From contig CM060923.1 of the NCBI GenBank assembly GCA_030737875.1, forward strand, positions 36,386,501 to 36,450,500: a stretch of 64,000 nt of DNA, written 5' to 3'. The notes under the pieces are model-generated. The model saw only the letters and a list, made by a program, of their open reading frames with translations. It ran no database searches and had not been told where the DNA came from. The stretch's first letter is position 1. Each line of letters opens with the position of its first letter. A program made the position numbers and the translations under genes. The DNA comes from Allium sativum. Lineage: Eukaryota; Streptophyta; Magnoliopsida; Asparagales; Amaryllidaceae. Of this stretch, positions 37,561-50,895 are shown one piece after another.

Positions 37561-40500
37561 TGTTGGATCTAGAATAACCCTAGAGGGGGGGGTGAATAGG
37601 GTTTTTGACAGTTTTAAAAAAAATAATCAAACGAGATAAATAAAAATAAACAGATCACAGAATATAGCAGAAACAGAAATGTAGAAAATAAATCACACAC
37701 AGATATACCCAGCTTCGGCAAAACCCTGCCTACTGCTGCATTTCTAAGGTTTCTACTAGGTGATAGAACAGATCCCGCATACAAGACCATGTACACTCGC
37801 AAACCCTGCTCCTATTCTAACCCTACGCTCAAAACCGTAGACTGATCGATATCCCCTCGATCAGATTTCCCTGTTTACGACCCTGTAACCAGTAATCCAG
37901 AATTTTACAGACTCTGAAACTGACAGCCAATACACTGACTGAATCCCCCTAGATTTTACAGACCTAGAACTGTTCAGAACTGATTTTACAACACGATTTA
38001 AAAAACAACAAAATAAAAAAAATTGAAAACCCTAGTAAATAAAAAAAAAGGTGAAGGAGTTAAAACATTAAAGGGTCATCCCCTTTTCTTTTGACAATGC
38101 GCCGGCCACATTTCAAAGTGGTGCACCCATATTTCATTTGTCCCGTCCTCTTCTCTTTTGTTCTGGAAATTAAAAATGGCCGCCTCCTGAAAAAAAACTA
38201 GGGTTTTCAAAAACCTCTCCAAATCGATGCTTTGATTGATGAAACTGAAATCACTGATGCTCGTGTCTCTGCGGTTCTCTGGTTCTTCGATTGATTGCTG
38301 AAATCTGGTTCCTTGAAGATCGGTTATGATTCTGGAATTTGATCGAACCCCTTGAACGTATGTGAGTTTTCTGATTTTGCTTCTTTGATTGAAATTGTGG
38401 GTTGTGGTTTTCGATTTCGATGATATCTCATTTCTGCCTATGATGAATCGATGATAAATAGGATTATATAATCCGTAACTTGCTCTCTGATATCATTATA
38501 TGGCTTGATTTTAATTCTGCGTGTTTTCCTCTTTTGATTTTAATCACCTCGGCATAGAAAACAAAGTGAATTTGCTGAACCTAGAATTGATTCTTTCCTT
38601 GAATGAATCCATACTTGACTTGATTTCAAACTGTTGCCCTTTTTCACCTGAGTACTGAATGATTTACAGAAGGAAATGATTCGATTTTCTGCAAATTAAT
38701 TTTCCCATAAACATGCTTGCCAAATATGTTCTTTGATTTTATACTGCATTTCTTGCCATTAAATTTTCTCTGATTTGTTCCCTTGAATAAATTATTCTGA
38801 AAATTTTAAAGCCAAATATAATCTGCCTTATATGTTCATTCGTGAACTCTGAAAATACACATGATTTATTTCCGAGAATAAACTTGAGATGATTCTTTTG
38901 GCATTACATTTTGAGATATTTCTTGCCAGAAAATACTTTGTCACTTGTCCATTTCTGGAAATGCTTTATTTGTCTCTGCCTTTATTTCCTGATTTGAAAC
39001 TTGCTAAATATTATTTTCGATTTTCTTTGACCTGATCTGTACCTTGCCATGTAAACTGCTCAAGCATTGATGCCAAATGTGAATGCATAATTTCTGGAAC
39101 CAATATCTTGATTTAAGGGTTCTCTTGCATGATTTCTGCCATTGTTCGAATTAACTTACACACTTTTGATTGTGAACCTGATTTCTAGAATGATTTAAAC
39201 ACTTGCCAAACAAACTTTTGCCAAAGTTGATACTATCCATAACAGAACTGATTTCATGCTCTAGATTCAGACAGTGATTTCTGCCTTGTTCACATACTGC
39301 TCCACCATGTTTTGATATGTTGAATCACTTGTACATGCATAACCTCTGATTATGCTGCTGGACCATACATCAATGTCTCGACCATTTGCATGCTTGATTT
39401 GTACTCTATGCAGGCTCGAAAACTGTTTTGATCAAAAACATGACATAATAAAACATCATACCTTGCCATGATCCATATTTGACATATACATTTGCTTGAT
39501 TACTTTGACATGTTGTTTCACAGTGCTGTGTTGATGGTTGGTCATGCTTTGCCTTGCTATATGAAAACTGAGTTGTACACATATGATTGTTGTTACCATG
39601 TACTGCTGATTTATGAGCTCTTGGTCCTTGCTGTCATGACTTGTTTTTGTATTTGCTGAACCTGAAATGAACTTGTTGCACCTTAAATGTGCTGCTTCCA
39701 TGTTTGTGCATCTCCCTGTTTTTTGCATGCGCCAGTGTTGGATTGATTACTTGCTTTCTCGGCTCTTTTGTATACTTGCATCACCTTTGGAAATTTTTCG
39801 ATCATTTTGACTTTGTTAAAGCCGAGCCTTGCCATAAGGCTTGCTTGACACTTTTCTGGTTTGTGCACTTACACTTCACCCACACTTGCTGCTGTATCAC
39901 TATGTTTCTTGACTTTGTCATGCATATATGTGATCTGCTATCCCTTGTTTGCTTCTTGCTGACTTGTTATGTTGTTTTCCTCGATCATCTTTGTACTATG
40001 TTTGCTGATATACATCATTCCATTTTTCTGAAATTTTGCCTTACATTTCTTTTTGTATTCTTACCTTGTCTTTTGACCCTGAAACAAAAGACACGAAAAA
40101 AAAAGCAGTCAAACTGTACCGTGTTGAGGCTGGTCAGAATCAGTCGGTTCTGATCAGCAAACCAGTATGGTTATGGCGTGGCTGTTCAAGTCTGAAAAAT
40201 GATGAGAAACACACCGAGATCTGAGGCAAATAAAATTTAAAAAAAATCTACTTAGAATTTTAGAAATTATTTCTGTACCGGATACTGTGTGTGTGTTTCT
40301 GTGATGACAGGTAAGAAAACTGGACAGACTGTGCTGATTGGACTGGATTGAAGTAGAAGACAGAAGATGAAGACTGTGTGTATACAACAGTGTCAGTATA
40401 GTCAAGTGAATGTATAAATGAAATTGTAAACAGAGTGTGAGTGTCGTAGTGAGGAGCTGTGTATTGGAATTGTATTGTTATTTGTATTTGAACAAATTTA

Positions 40501-40831
40501 TTTGAAATAAAAAATATTACTTTATTGTTGTCAAACAAATCTGTCTAATTTATTCAGTTTATTTACAGTACAGTGTTCAGTAAATGTTCAAATAGTGGAG
40601 CTGTAAGATTTATACTGTTTTGTCTGTTGAAATAAAATATTATATTTAAATAAAATACTATGTATATTTGAATTTCTGTACAGTCGTATTTTATTTAAAT
40701 ATAAATATAATATTCCAGTTTGTGATATATAAAACAGTACGATTTCAAACACATTAATAATAATATTTATTTGTTTGTTATCATCAAACAAAAATCATAT
40801 AATAGTGTATACGACTACGTCATATACAACA
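37561..40831 (-). repeat. 3' LTR of element B
   Basis: It starts TGTTGGATCTAG and ends ATATACAACA on the + strand. ORFs inside (for example 39456-39728 minus, 39689-40153 plus) recur in the other LTR at +7,941/7,940 and are not genes. Confidence 0.92.
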
Positions 40832-40832
40832 A

Positions 40833-41054
40833 TCTCCCCCTTTTGATGATGACAAACAAATAGAAGATTTTGATCGTAATAAATGTGTTTGACAGTGAAT
40901 ATTGAACTCCCCCTATTTATTTGCTCCCCCTATAACAGACAACTCCCCCTATAACTGTGCACGAGTGAAGTGAATGAACAATAATAAATTTTCAAAATTA
41001 AAAATATTTATCAAATATTCACTCATAAATCAAAATCTAATCCATTCTCCCCCT
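40833..41054 (-). other. Polypurine tract and multiple PPT copies, element B
   Basis: On the minus strand AGGGGGAG occurs at 40834-40841 (functional position next to the 3' LTR), 40907-40914, 40924-40931, 40943-40950 and 41047-41054. The first and last copies also share a flanking 'tcatcaaaa'/'ataacaaaa' context. Confidence 0.85.
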
Positions 41055-44036
41055 TTTGTTATCATCAAAAGGATACAGATTTTAAAATACAAATGAAAAA
41101 TTGACTAAAAATATAATTTCATCTTAAGAGGAAGAACGGTCATCATAAATTTCAATTAGTCAAACAAAAATCATAATAGATTAAGAACTGGTGGCATATC
41201 TCACATTGTAGAGAATGACGAATTTACGATGAATTTTATATAAAATGGGGAGAGTTTTATAAAATTCATCATTTCCAATTATTTTCAAAAGATATTTAAA
41301 AGTAAAGCACAAAAAAAACAGTGATGGACTTGGACTATAATTAATAATCCAATTTAAGTGACTAAGTAGTATAATCTCAACTCCCAATAGCTATCAATCA
41401 ACAAATCATAATATTTCATAAGATTTCAACATATTTCACAGATTAGAAAGATGGATTGATAGGCTGGTTTTTATAAACACCAAGGAGAATTTCAAATTAA
41501 TTTCAATTTATAGCACAATTTCCCTTTTTTATTTTATTTTATTTAAGAGCACACTGACCACGCATAACCAGAGCTTGGATTTTTAAATGAAGTCAGTCGC
41601 AGCTTAAATTATAAGTTGTCTCTTAACCATTCATGACCAGAGCTTGGATTTTTAAATGAGGTTAGAGACACACTTATATATTAATTATATTTTCATCATT
41701 TTCAGCTTTTTTTAAAAAAAAAAAAGGTAAAACTCCTCGATATATAAAACCAATATGGATGATAGAAATGTGGTAAGTACAGAGACGGACTGTGAAATAA
41801 ATTTCTAAATTAATTATATTATGAGATATGCATGAACTGTACCGGGATTCTTGAAAATTTTCAATTGTCACTAATTCTGAAAAAAAATAATGCAGTCACA
41901 TTTCCATCACAACTATTTTCACTGTTTTAAGAAAAAATATAAACTCTCCACATTAATATAAACTCATAATGGATGACAGAATGATGAGAGGCATAGAAGA
42001 TGTTCGTGAAATCATTCCCAGTTCAAAGATATTATAATAAATATTCAACCGTCATGAAAATCTAAATAAAATCTCCTCTTGTTGTGAAATATATTGTAGT
42101 CATAATTCATCACAATTTCAAATTCTGATATATTTTGATGAATTATAAATACAGAACAATATGGATACTGATTTCAATTTGTGAATGGATAAAAAATAAA
42201 TAGTTTTAAAATTGAAAATCAATTACAAGAGGAATATGAAGAGCTATACAAAGCACAAGAGGGAAAAGAAAAATATATACATGATGAGAAAAATTCAGCA
42301 CTTCCTAATCTGATACCACTTGTAGTCTCTATTAAAGAGGATTTTTAAAAATGACACTGGTGGCTAAACAAGGGTATCTCAGATGGATAAAAAAAACTGA
42401 TACCAATTGCAGTCTCCCTTATCGAGGAATTTAATTACACCCTGATGGACTATCATGGACATCTCAGACCAGAGAAATTTAAACACAAACCCAGCTAGAA
42501 AAATTTAGCACATTTATTTGTATTAGGCAAAAAGAATATGTGTGGATCTATACAAGGTGAAAATTTGAATCTCAGTACAGATGGATGAGACAAATATAAG
42601 GCGCTTCTGATACCACTTGTTATCTCGCTCTCAAGGATTTTAAACACACCCCGGTGGCTAACATTTGGTACCTCAGTCAACAGAAAAGACTTAATTTCAA
42701 AGCAAGCAACTCAAGCACACAAATTTCATTTATCAGAGCACGATAAGCCTTTGATACCAAATCAAGCAGTCCTCAAAAAAATATTTACAAATCAATTTCT
42801 TATAATCAGAGCAGCATGATTCCAAAACAAACATTTTTCAAAAACAGTATCAGAGCAGCACAGAGAAATCAGTATCACAACAGACTTGTCAAGATGTTGG
42901 TCACATAAGGTGGTTCATGATCCAAGATTTGCAAATATACTCTATTTTAAATCATTGAAGAAATGTGAAAGTATTAGGATTTAATGAATCAATCACACCA
43001 GGTTATATTTCAGATTCAAGATATGTGTGAGATCCAATAAATCAATAATTTCAAATGATTTTAAACAAACATATATTCAAATCAAATAATCATGAAATAA
43101 CAATGATTTTCAAAGACCATTTCAAAAAAGAACATTTTCAAGAATTTCTCAAAACTATTTCCGACAAGCCCAAGAGAAATTTCAGGTCATTTACATCAAA
43201 TTTGAAAATATTCATGATCGGGATAATTTATTTGAAATCACATGAATCAATGTAAAGTTTTGGGATATAATGAATCAGTCACACGAGATTGACAATTTCA
43301 AAAATAAGAGGTGTGTGATATTCAAAATATCTAGAATTTCAGATGATTTCAAACAAACATATTTCAATATAATGATCATGAATAAAGATGAATTCCAAGA
43401 TGTATCACTGATACAAGCCAATCTGAAAATCAATGAAATTATCACAACTGATAAATAATAGAGTGCTGTAATGAGTGTAATATTTCAAGCTTTTCTAAAA
43501 TGAATTAGAAGAATCTCAAAACAGCAACGATGTGTGAAATTCCATCAATTTCCAGATTTTCAAAAATTTAGAATTCAAATTAATTAACAGTGTTCAAGAT
43601 ATGACATGAATACAACAACACCGTTATGAATTCAGAATTAGGAAAATAAACTTCAAAACAATTGCAGATATTTACAAGTTTAAATACAAGATCTGGAAAA
43701 GATTAAAATATCAGAATTATATTCAACTAAGGCAAATTTCCAGAAAATATGAATTCTACAATTGGAAGTTAATGAAGCCCAGAAGAAGTTACAGTGATGT
43801 GACAGTGAAAAATTAAAACAGAAGAGATAAAGTAAATACACAGAGGGGGTAGAAGGAGAAATAAACAAAAATAAATAAAAAATATTTACAAAGATGAGTT
43901 TAGAGATCATACCAGAATCCAATGTAAATCAGAATCTCTAACTCAACAAATGTGGCTAAGGAACTGTGAATGATTCTGTGATATGTAGCAGTCTAGTTTT
44001 TCTTTAGCTATGCAGTTCCTCAGCCTCCTTTGGTAC
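41055..44036. other. Non-coding interior of element B
   Basis: About 3 kb separate gag from the multiple PPTs. No pol motif is visible on the minus strand. Two short near-copies ('cataaccagagcttggattttt' at 41567 and 'catgaccagagcttgg' at 41634) and three 'tgataccacttg'-type phrases (42311, 42390, 42610), each followed by 'tctc...gga', are the only repeats I noticed. It probably represents 3' non-coding DNA typical of this family plus a joined deletion. Confidence 0.5.
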
Positions 44037-45467
44037 CTAACTGTTAAGAGGATTGAGCGGTCTAACAAAATTTGTGAAACCACCCACAGTTTTGTTCAAA
44101 TCTTTTGGTACCCAAACCTGTTTATATAGCAAACCATTCGAATCAACCTTTGTACCTTTCGGGACCCAAATCTGTTTAGTTTTTCCAAAAAACATTTTAT
44201 TTCCTTTTGGGGTCCACATCTGTTCAACTGGATTGTTATCAAACCAATTCTTGTCTTGTTTGTGATTTAAAAACCTTTTGGAATTGTCAAAATTCAAATT
44301 TTCAGAAGGACCCTTTTTAAAGCAATTTAAAGGATGTTTAAAATCACAAGAATTCAATTTTTCAAAAACACTTGTTTTTCCAAAACCAAGACCTTGTTTA
44401 TGACCAACCGAAAATTGGTTTTGTAACAGCATATTCAACGATTTTTCTCCATTCGAAAATTTATCAAAAGTTGATTCTAATCGTTGAATTTTGGATTTTA
44501 GATCGCCATTTTCTTTTAATAAATTTGAGCAATTATTTGTAGCGATCATCTGTTCAGCATTGGTCTGTTGTAAAACCAGATTCTCATTTTCAAGCAATCT
44601 AATTTTGGCTTGAGATTCCGAGATTTCAAATTCAAATCGTTTTTGTTTTTCAGACTCAAAAATCTTGGATTTTTCAATCTCATTTTCAAGTTCTTTCAAA
44701 ATCAAATCACTTCTCACCAAATTTTCATTTTCAGCAATCTCAAATTTGGAACTTATATCAGTCTTAAAAACTTCAAATTCCTTTTGTAGAAGATTGTTCA
44801 AATTTGATAAATCAATCTTGTTTTCTTTTAAGATCAAAATTTCCTTTTCAAACTTTTGAATATTTTTATTGAGATGAACAAGATTGGTTTTCAATTTTAA
44901 ACAATTTTTGCAATTAGAATTTGAAGAATTCTTAACGTTTTTGAGTTTTGATTCCAAAACATTATTTTTGCAGATCAACTCAAGCTTCTCAGATTTCAGA
45001 AGTTTATTTTTAGATTTTAACTTCTCAACAGATTCAGTTAAACCATTTAAACGGTGAATCAAAGAAATATTTCCTGTTGAGTCTCCATCTGGATTTCCAT
45101 CTGTACAACCTGTCAAGCACAAATCTGAAGCCGAGTTATCTTTCTGGGATTTTGAGCATTTGTCAATTTTTCCATATAGCGCGTTGAGAGTCTGCCAGAT
45201 TTCCTGCGCTGTCAAACAATGGGAAATAAGGCTATATTGAATATCATTAATATAAGAATATAAAATATGAGTAGCATGTAAATTAAATTCAATATCAACC
45301 CTACTTACAATATCATACCCATTTTTAATACTCTTCCAACATTTAATATCAACAGATTTTAAATAAGATTTCATTTCTGATTTCCAATTTAAAAAATCTG
45401 TACCATTGAAAATAGATGGAATACGACTGGACTGACTCTCTATGGACTGACAACTAGGATTCACCAT
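44037..45467 (-). CDS. gag: Copia/Sirevirus-type Gag protein, element B
   Basis: 476 codons, uninterrupted. The ATG at 45467 is the first in frame, close after the PBS. The N-terminus has the Copia gag motif RIPSIFNGTDFLNWKSEMKS (residues about 15-34) and then a UBN2-like piece (LISHCLTAQEIWQTLNALYG, about 79-98). The usual second half of UBN2 and the CCHC knuckle are absent, and the frame jumps to a Lys/Glu/Asn-rich probable coiled coil (about 135-345). The C-terminus repeats a W-V-P-K phrase (KQIWVPKGTK, KQVWVPKDL), often seen between the knuckle and protease in Sirevirus polyproteins. The product could help assemble particles but may package RNA poorly without a zinc knuckle. No pol follows. 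Confidence 0.85.
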   Translation of the reverse strand: MVNPSCQSIESQSSRIPSIFNGTDFLNWKSEMKSYLKSVDIKCWKSIKNGYDIVSRVDIEFNLHATHILYSYINDIQYSLISHCLTAQEIWQTLNALYGKIDKCSKSQKDNSASDLCLTGCTDGNPDGDSTGNISLIHRLNGLTESVEKLKSKNKLLKSEKLELICKNNVLESKLKNVKNSSNSNCKNCLKLKTNLVHLNKNIQKFEKEILILKENKIDLSNLNNLLQKEFEVFKTDISSKFEIAENENLVRSDLILKELENEIEKSKIFESEKQKRFEFEISESQAKIRLLENENLVLQQTNAEQMIATNNCSNLLKENGDLKSKIQRLESTFDKFSNGEKSLNMLLQNQFSVGHKQGLGFGKTSVFEKLNSCDFKHPLNCFKKGPSENLNFDNSKRFLNHKQDKNWFDNNPVEQMWTPKGNKMFFGKTKQIWVPKGTKVDSNGLLYKQVWVPKDLNKTVGGFTNFVRPLNPLNS

Positions 45468-45491
45468 TTCTCTAGAGTTAACCGAATACCT

Positions 45492-45503
45492 GCTCTGATA
45501 CCA
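45492..45503 (-). other. Primer-binding site, element B
   Basis: The minus strand reads TGGTATCAGAGC two bases inside the 5' LTR. Confidence 0.9.
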
Positions 45504-45505
45504 AT

Positions 45506-48500
45506 TGTTGGATCTAGAATAACCCTAGAGAGGGGGTGAATAGGGTTTTTGACAGTTTAAAAAAAAAATCAAACGAGATAAATAAAAATAAACAGATCAC
45601 AAAATATAGCAGAAACAGAAATGCAGAAAATAAATCACACACAGATATACCCAGCTTCGGCAAAACCCTGCCTACTGCTGCATTTCTAAGGTTTCTACTA
45701 GGTGATAGAACAGATCCCGCATACAAGACCATGTACACTCGCAAACCCTGCTCCTATTCTAACCCTACGCTCAAAACCGTAGACTGATCGATATCCCCTC
45801 GATCAGATTTCCCTGTTTACGACCCTGTAACTAGTAATCCAGAATTTTACAGACTCTGAAACTGACAGCCAATACACTGACTGAATCCCCCTAGATTTTA
45901 CAGACCTAGAACTGTTCAGAACTGATTTTACAACACGATTTAAAAAACAACAAAATAAAAAAAATTGAAAACCCTAGTAAATAAAAAAAAAGGTGAAGGA
46001 GTTAAAACATTAAAGGGTCATCCCCTTTTCTTTTGACAATGCGCCGGCCACATTTCAAAGTGGTGCACCCATATTTCATTTGTCCCGTCCTCTTCTCTTT
46101 TGTTCTGGAAATTAAAAATGGCCGCCTCCTGAAAAAAACTAGGGTTTTCAAAAACCTCTCCAAATCGATGCTTTGATTGATGAAACTGAAATCACTGATG
46201 CTCGTGTCTCTGCGGCTCTCTGGTTCTTCGATTGATTGCTGAAATCTGGTTCCTTGAAGATCGGTTATGATTCTGGAATTTGATCGAACCCCTTGAACGT
46301 ATGTGAGTTTTCTGATTTTGCTTCTTTGATTGAAATTGTGGGTTGTGGTTTTCGATTTCGATGATATCTCATTTCTGCCTATGATGAATCGGTGATAAAT
46401 AGGATTATATAATCCGTAACTTGCTCTCTGATATCATTATATGGCTTGATTTTAATTCTGCGTGTTTTCCTCTTTTGATTTTAATCACCTCGGCATAGAA
46501 AACAAAGTGAATTTGCTGAACCTAGAATTGATTCTTTCCTTGAATGAATCCATACTTGACTTGATTTCAAACTGTTGCCCTTTTTCACCTGAGTACTGAA
46601 TGATTTACAGAAGGAAATGATTCGATTTTCTGCAAATTAATTTTCCCATAAACATGCTTGCCAAATATGTTCTTTGATTTTATACTGCATTTCTTGCCAT
46701 TAAATTTTCTCTGATTTGTTCCCTTGAATAAATTATTCTGAAAATTTTAAAGCCAAATATAATCTGCCTTATATGTTCATTCGTGAACTCTGAAAATACA
46801 CATGATTTATTTCCGAGAATAAACTTGAGATGATTCTTTTGGCATTACATTTTGAGATATTTCTTGCCAGAAAATACTTTGTCACTTGTCCATTTCTGGA
46901 AATGCTTTATTTGTCTCTGCCTTTATTTCCTGATTTGAAACTTGCTAAATATTATTTTCGATTTTCTTTGACCTGATCTGTACCTTGCCATGTAAACTGC
47001 TCAAGCATTGATGCCAAATGTGAATGCATAATTTCTGGAACCAATATCTTGATTTAAGGGTTCTCTTGCATGATTTCTGCCATTGTTCGAATTAACTTAC
47101 ACACTTTTGATTGTGAACCTGATTTCTAGAATGATTTAAACACTTGCCAAACAAACTTTTGCCAAAGTTGATACTATCCATAACAGAACTGATTTCATGC
47201 TCTAGATTCAGACAGTGATTTCTGTCTTGTTCACATACTGCTCCACCATGTTTTGATATGTTGAATCACTTGTACATGCATAACCTCTGATTATGCTGCT
47301 GGACCATACATCAATGTCTCGACCATTTGCATGCTTGATTTGTACTCTATGCAGGCTCGAAAACTGTTTTGATCAAAAACATGACATAATAAAACATCAT
47401 ACCTTGCCATGATCCATATTTGACATATACATTTGCTTGATTACTTTGACATGTTGTTTCACAGTGCTGTGTTGATGGTTGGTCATGCTTTGCCTTGCTA
47501 TATGAAAACTGAGTTGTACACATATGATTGTTGTTACCATGTACTGCTGATTTATGAGCTCTTGGTCCTTGCTGTCATGACTTGTTTTTGTATTTGCTGA
47601 ACCTGAAATGAACTTGTTGCACCTTAAATGTGCTGCTTCCATGTTTGTGCATCTCCCTGTTTTTTGCATGCGCCAGTGTTGGATTGATTACTTGCTTTCT
47701 CGGCTCTTTTGTATACTTGCATCACCTTTGGAAATTTTTCGATCATTTTGACTTTGTTAAAGCCGAGCCTTGCCATAAGGCTTGCTTGACACTTTTCTGG
47801 TTTGTGCACTTACACTTCACCCACACTTGCTGCTGTATCACTATGTTTCTTGACTTTGTCATGCATATATGTGATCTGCTATCCCTTGTTTGCTTCTTGC
47901 TGACTTGTTATGTTGTTTTCCTCGATCATCTTTGTACTATGTTTGCTGATATACATCATTCCATTTTTCTGAAATTTTGCCTTACATTTCTTTTTGTATT
48001 CTTACCTTGTCTTTTGACCCTGAAACAAAAGACACAAAAAAAAAGCAGTTAAACTGTACTGTGTTGAGGCTGGTCAGAATCAGTCGGTTCTGATCAGCAA
48101 ACCAGTATGGTTATGGCGTGGCTGTTCAAGTCTGAAAAATGATGAGAAACACACCGAGATCTGAGGCAAATAAAATTTAAAAAAAATCTACTTAGAATTT
48201 TAGAAATTATTTCTGTACCGGATACTGTGTGTGTGTTTCTGTGATGACAGGTAAGAAAACTGGACAGACTGTGCTGATTGGACTGGATTGAAGCAGAAGA
48301 CAGAAGATGAAGACTGTGTGTATACAACAGTGTCAGTATAGTCAAGTGAATGTATAAATGAAATTGTAAACAGAGTGTGAGTGTCGTAGTGAGGAGCTGT
48401 GTATTGGAATTGTATTGTTATTTGTATTTGAACAAATTTATTTGAAATAAAAAATATTACTTTATTGTTGTCAAACAAATCTGTCTAATTTATTCAGTTT

Positions 48501-48771
48501 ATTTACAGTACAGTGTTCAGTAAATGTTCAAATAGTGGAGCTGTAAGATTTATACTGTTTTGTCTGTTGAAATAAAATATTATATTTAAATAAAATACTA
48601 TGTATATTTGAATTTCTGTACAGTCGTATTTTATTTAAATATAAATATAATATTCCAGTTTGTGATATATAAAACAGTACGATTTCAAACACATTAATAA
48701 TAATATTTATTTGTTTGTTATCATCAAACAAAAATCATATAATAGTGTATACGACTACGTCATATACAACA
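45506..48771 (-). repeat. 5' LTR of element B
   Basis: Near-identical to 37561-40831; differences are mainly homopolymer lengths and scattered single bases. It is followed by the ATCTT duplication and then 'tccaatgg', which completes the interrupted host repeat. Confidence 0.92.
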
Positions 48772-50895
48772 ATCTTTCCAATGGAATCAACTTCGTTAAG
48801 ATCCGACGGTTAGATTTTGAGAAATTTGTAAATAAAAATTTGAGAAAAACAGCGCCAGGGCCACGTTATGGCCCGCGTCGTTTAATTGAATGGCGCCATT
48901 TTTAACAAATAAAAATAGCGATATATCATTATAAAATATTATAGGCGATGTGGAAAGGAAATAAAATGATTCTACTTGGTTTACTTGATATTTGATGGTT
49001 GAATGTGTTTGACATTAAAAATTATATAAAGAACTGAAATGTGGATGTCGAATAATTTAATCATGGACAGAATTGATTTGAATTCTAATATACATGAATT
49101 ATTTGAAAAGGCCGAGTTAATGCTCATTTCAAATAATTGATCGACGAACAAATGTCGAAGATATGAAGACGGTGCAAGACCGGTGATCTTCACATCATGT
49201 AGATTAATAATGATGCCATTGAGATGGGTAGCTCCCTTGATGAGGTTACAGTGGTAGTGGTCTAGATGTACTTGTTGATCATCCAGATATGCGAGGGCCT
49301 CTCTCCTGTATTGGACATACTGGGGCAGGAATAAGGTGCCTCCAGTTTCGTTCAGACCCAGAACGGACTTCTAAATGGATGTGTGTCTGACGTGTATTCT
49401 GTGTTGTATTCTTTGATCTCTACTAAATATACATCTATTTGGCGGCAGAGAATTTATTCTCTTGCTTAACGCCCTTCTCTGAGACGTACAAGCTCAGAGG
49501 TTGTATATTGGTAGATATCAGTGGTATGATGTGGAGTGATAGCGTGGCATGCGAAGATGCAAATGATCAAGGCTTTTGTTGAAAAGAAGAGTCTTGTGGT
49601 TGATGATCAAAGCAAGCCTTTAAGATAGAGCAGCTTTGTGTATGATGTTGATTCGCGATCCTCACACCTCGGTATGAGTTAAAAATGGGCTAAGGACCGC
49701 TGGGAGAACACGATGTTTCTTTCTAGCTATGGGTGGTGTCAGCGTTTTACTAGACCTGGCATCGTTGATTATTATACCTTTGTGGATGTTGGAAGGCGAG
49801 GCGCCTCAATATATCGGTCTCTACGGAGCCGATGGATAGGTCCGATAGGACCGGGAAACGTGTGTTCAGGAATTGCTAATCCACTAACGTAAGTGTGGAC
49901 CGGCCCAGCCGATTCCAAGGGCTACCCAGAGTGTGTAGTCCTGGGGCATTTGCTAGAGTGTCTCGAGGCCGGTGAGGAGCTTGCCCCTTGCCTCGACTCA
50001 TGACGGAATCCAAATCTCTAATATGAAATTACGGATTTGGTTGTAACTTATATATGGCGACATGATATATGGTACCCATGATGTCTAGGATTGATATTTA
50101 TGATTGAATTTTCTTTTGAAATGTATATGCACTAGTAATAATATCAAATGATTTTTGCTTTACATGTGTGAAGCATATTTTGGCCATTATAAGGTAAAAT
50201 TCTATCCTCTGGTTTGCGTTACATTGTGTGATGGGACTTGAGTCTTATAATGGCTTCATTTTTATAAAAAGCATTGCGTTGATTCAAAAGATTTATTTTA
50301 TTTCATGCACTAGCAATCACTGGAGTAAACCCGTTCCGTGAAAGTGGCGTGGTCCTATGATTTGCCTTGTTATTATTGTTTATCCAACTAAGTAGATTTC
50401 TCATACCAGTCTCATGACTGACTCGTAGTTTGTTTCACTTTGCAAACTCGGGTGCCCTTATTTTCACACGGGCAGCCAAGTGACAGGTAACTGGGTATAT
50501 TTTGGCTTTTGCACTACAGCATGGAGTGCATCTTTTGGCTTGTATGGCGAGGACTTGACTTTTCAGTATTTTGGCTATGTGATATTCCTCCATTAGTACT
50601 ATATGTATATGATTTCCGCTTATCGCGATGTGGACAGATTTACTTCTATTATGAATTTACGATGTATATGTACCAGTGATCTCGATGTATACTGATCATT
50701 TACTTTTATGCACTAAGTTGTAACCTACACTGTGCTACTCTAATGTTGTTACATATTATGATTCCGCGGTCATATTGATGTAAATTATTCTATTTTCTGT
50801 TTATTCTATTATCTGTTTTCTGCTAATGATGATTAATGTGTTATATTCTGATGATTATCCTTAATTCCGTCGTATGGAGTTTGGAGATCGTCACA

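Larger units (their letters stand above)
37561..48771 (-). mobile_element. Sirevirus-like Copia element B, gag-only, young
   Basis: Two LTRs (37561-40831, 45506-48771; 3,271 and 3,266 bp) are nearly identical and flanked by ATCTT (37556-37560 and 48772-48776). The PBS (45492-45503) and PPT (40833-40845) give minus orientation. The 4.7-kb interior holds one long ORF, a Copia-type gag, and no protease, integrase, RT or RNase H. Five AGGGGGAG cores (minus strand) lie at 40834-41054, the Sirevirus multiple-PPT signature. It is a non-autonomous, gag-bearing derivative that must use enzymes from a full-length relative. LTR identity implies recent movement. Confidence 0.92.
33909..50895 (+). mobile_element. 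Long LTR-like unit (probable solo LTR) split by Sirevirus-like element B
   Basis: It starts TGTAACAACCCGG at 33909. The candidate end is ATCGTCACA at 50895, flanked by GGAAT (33904-33908) and GGAAA (50896-50900), a 4-of-5 duplication. Without the insertion the unit is about 5.8 kb, long for an LTR. A TATA-like TTTATAAAAG near 34738 is followed by 'aaaaccccc...ccctatatc' and a G/C-rich leader (34780-35050). No protein motif is present. A 240-bp-scale tandem duplication (about 37130-37390 and 37390-37560 plus 48777-48850) runs across the insertion point and proves the two halves were contiguous. The right boundary is uncertain. Confidence 0.5.

Noticed and set aside
39456..40538. Several ORFs of 60-154 codons (repeated at 47397-48478)
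   Set aside because: They lie in the LTRs of element B, occur in both LTRs because the LTRs are copies, lack any motif and overlap on both strands.
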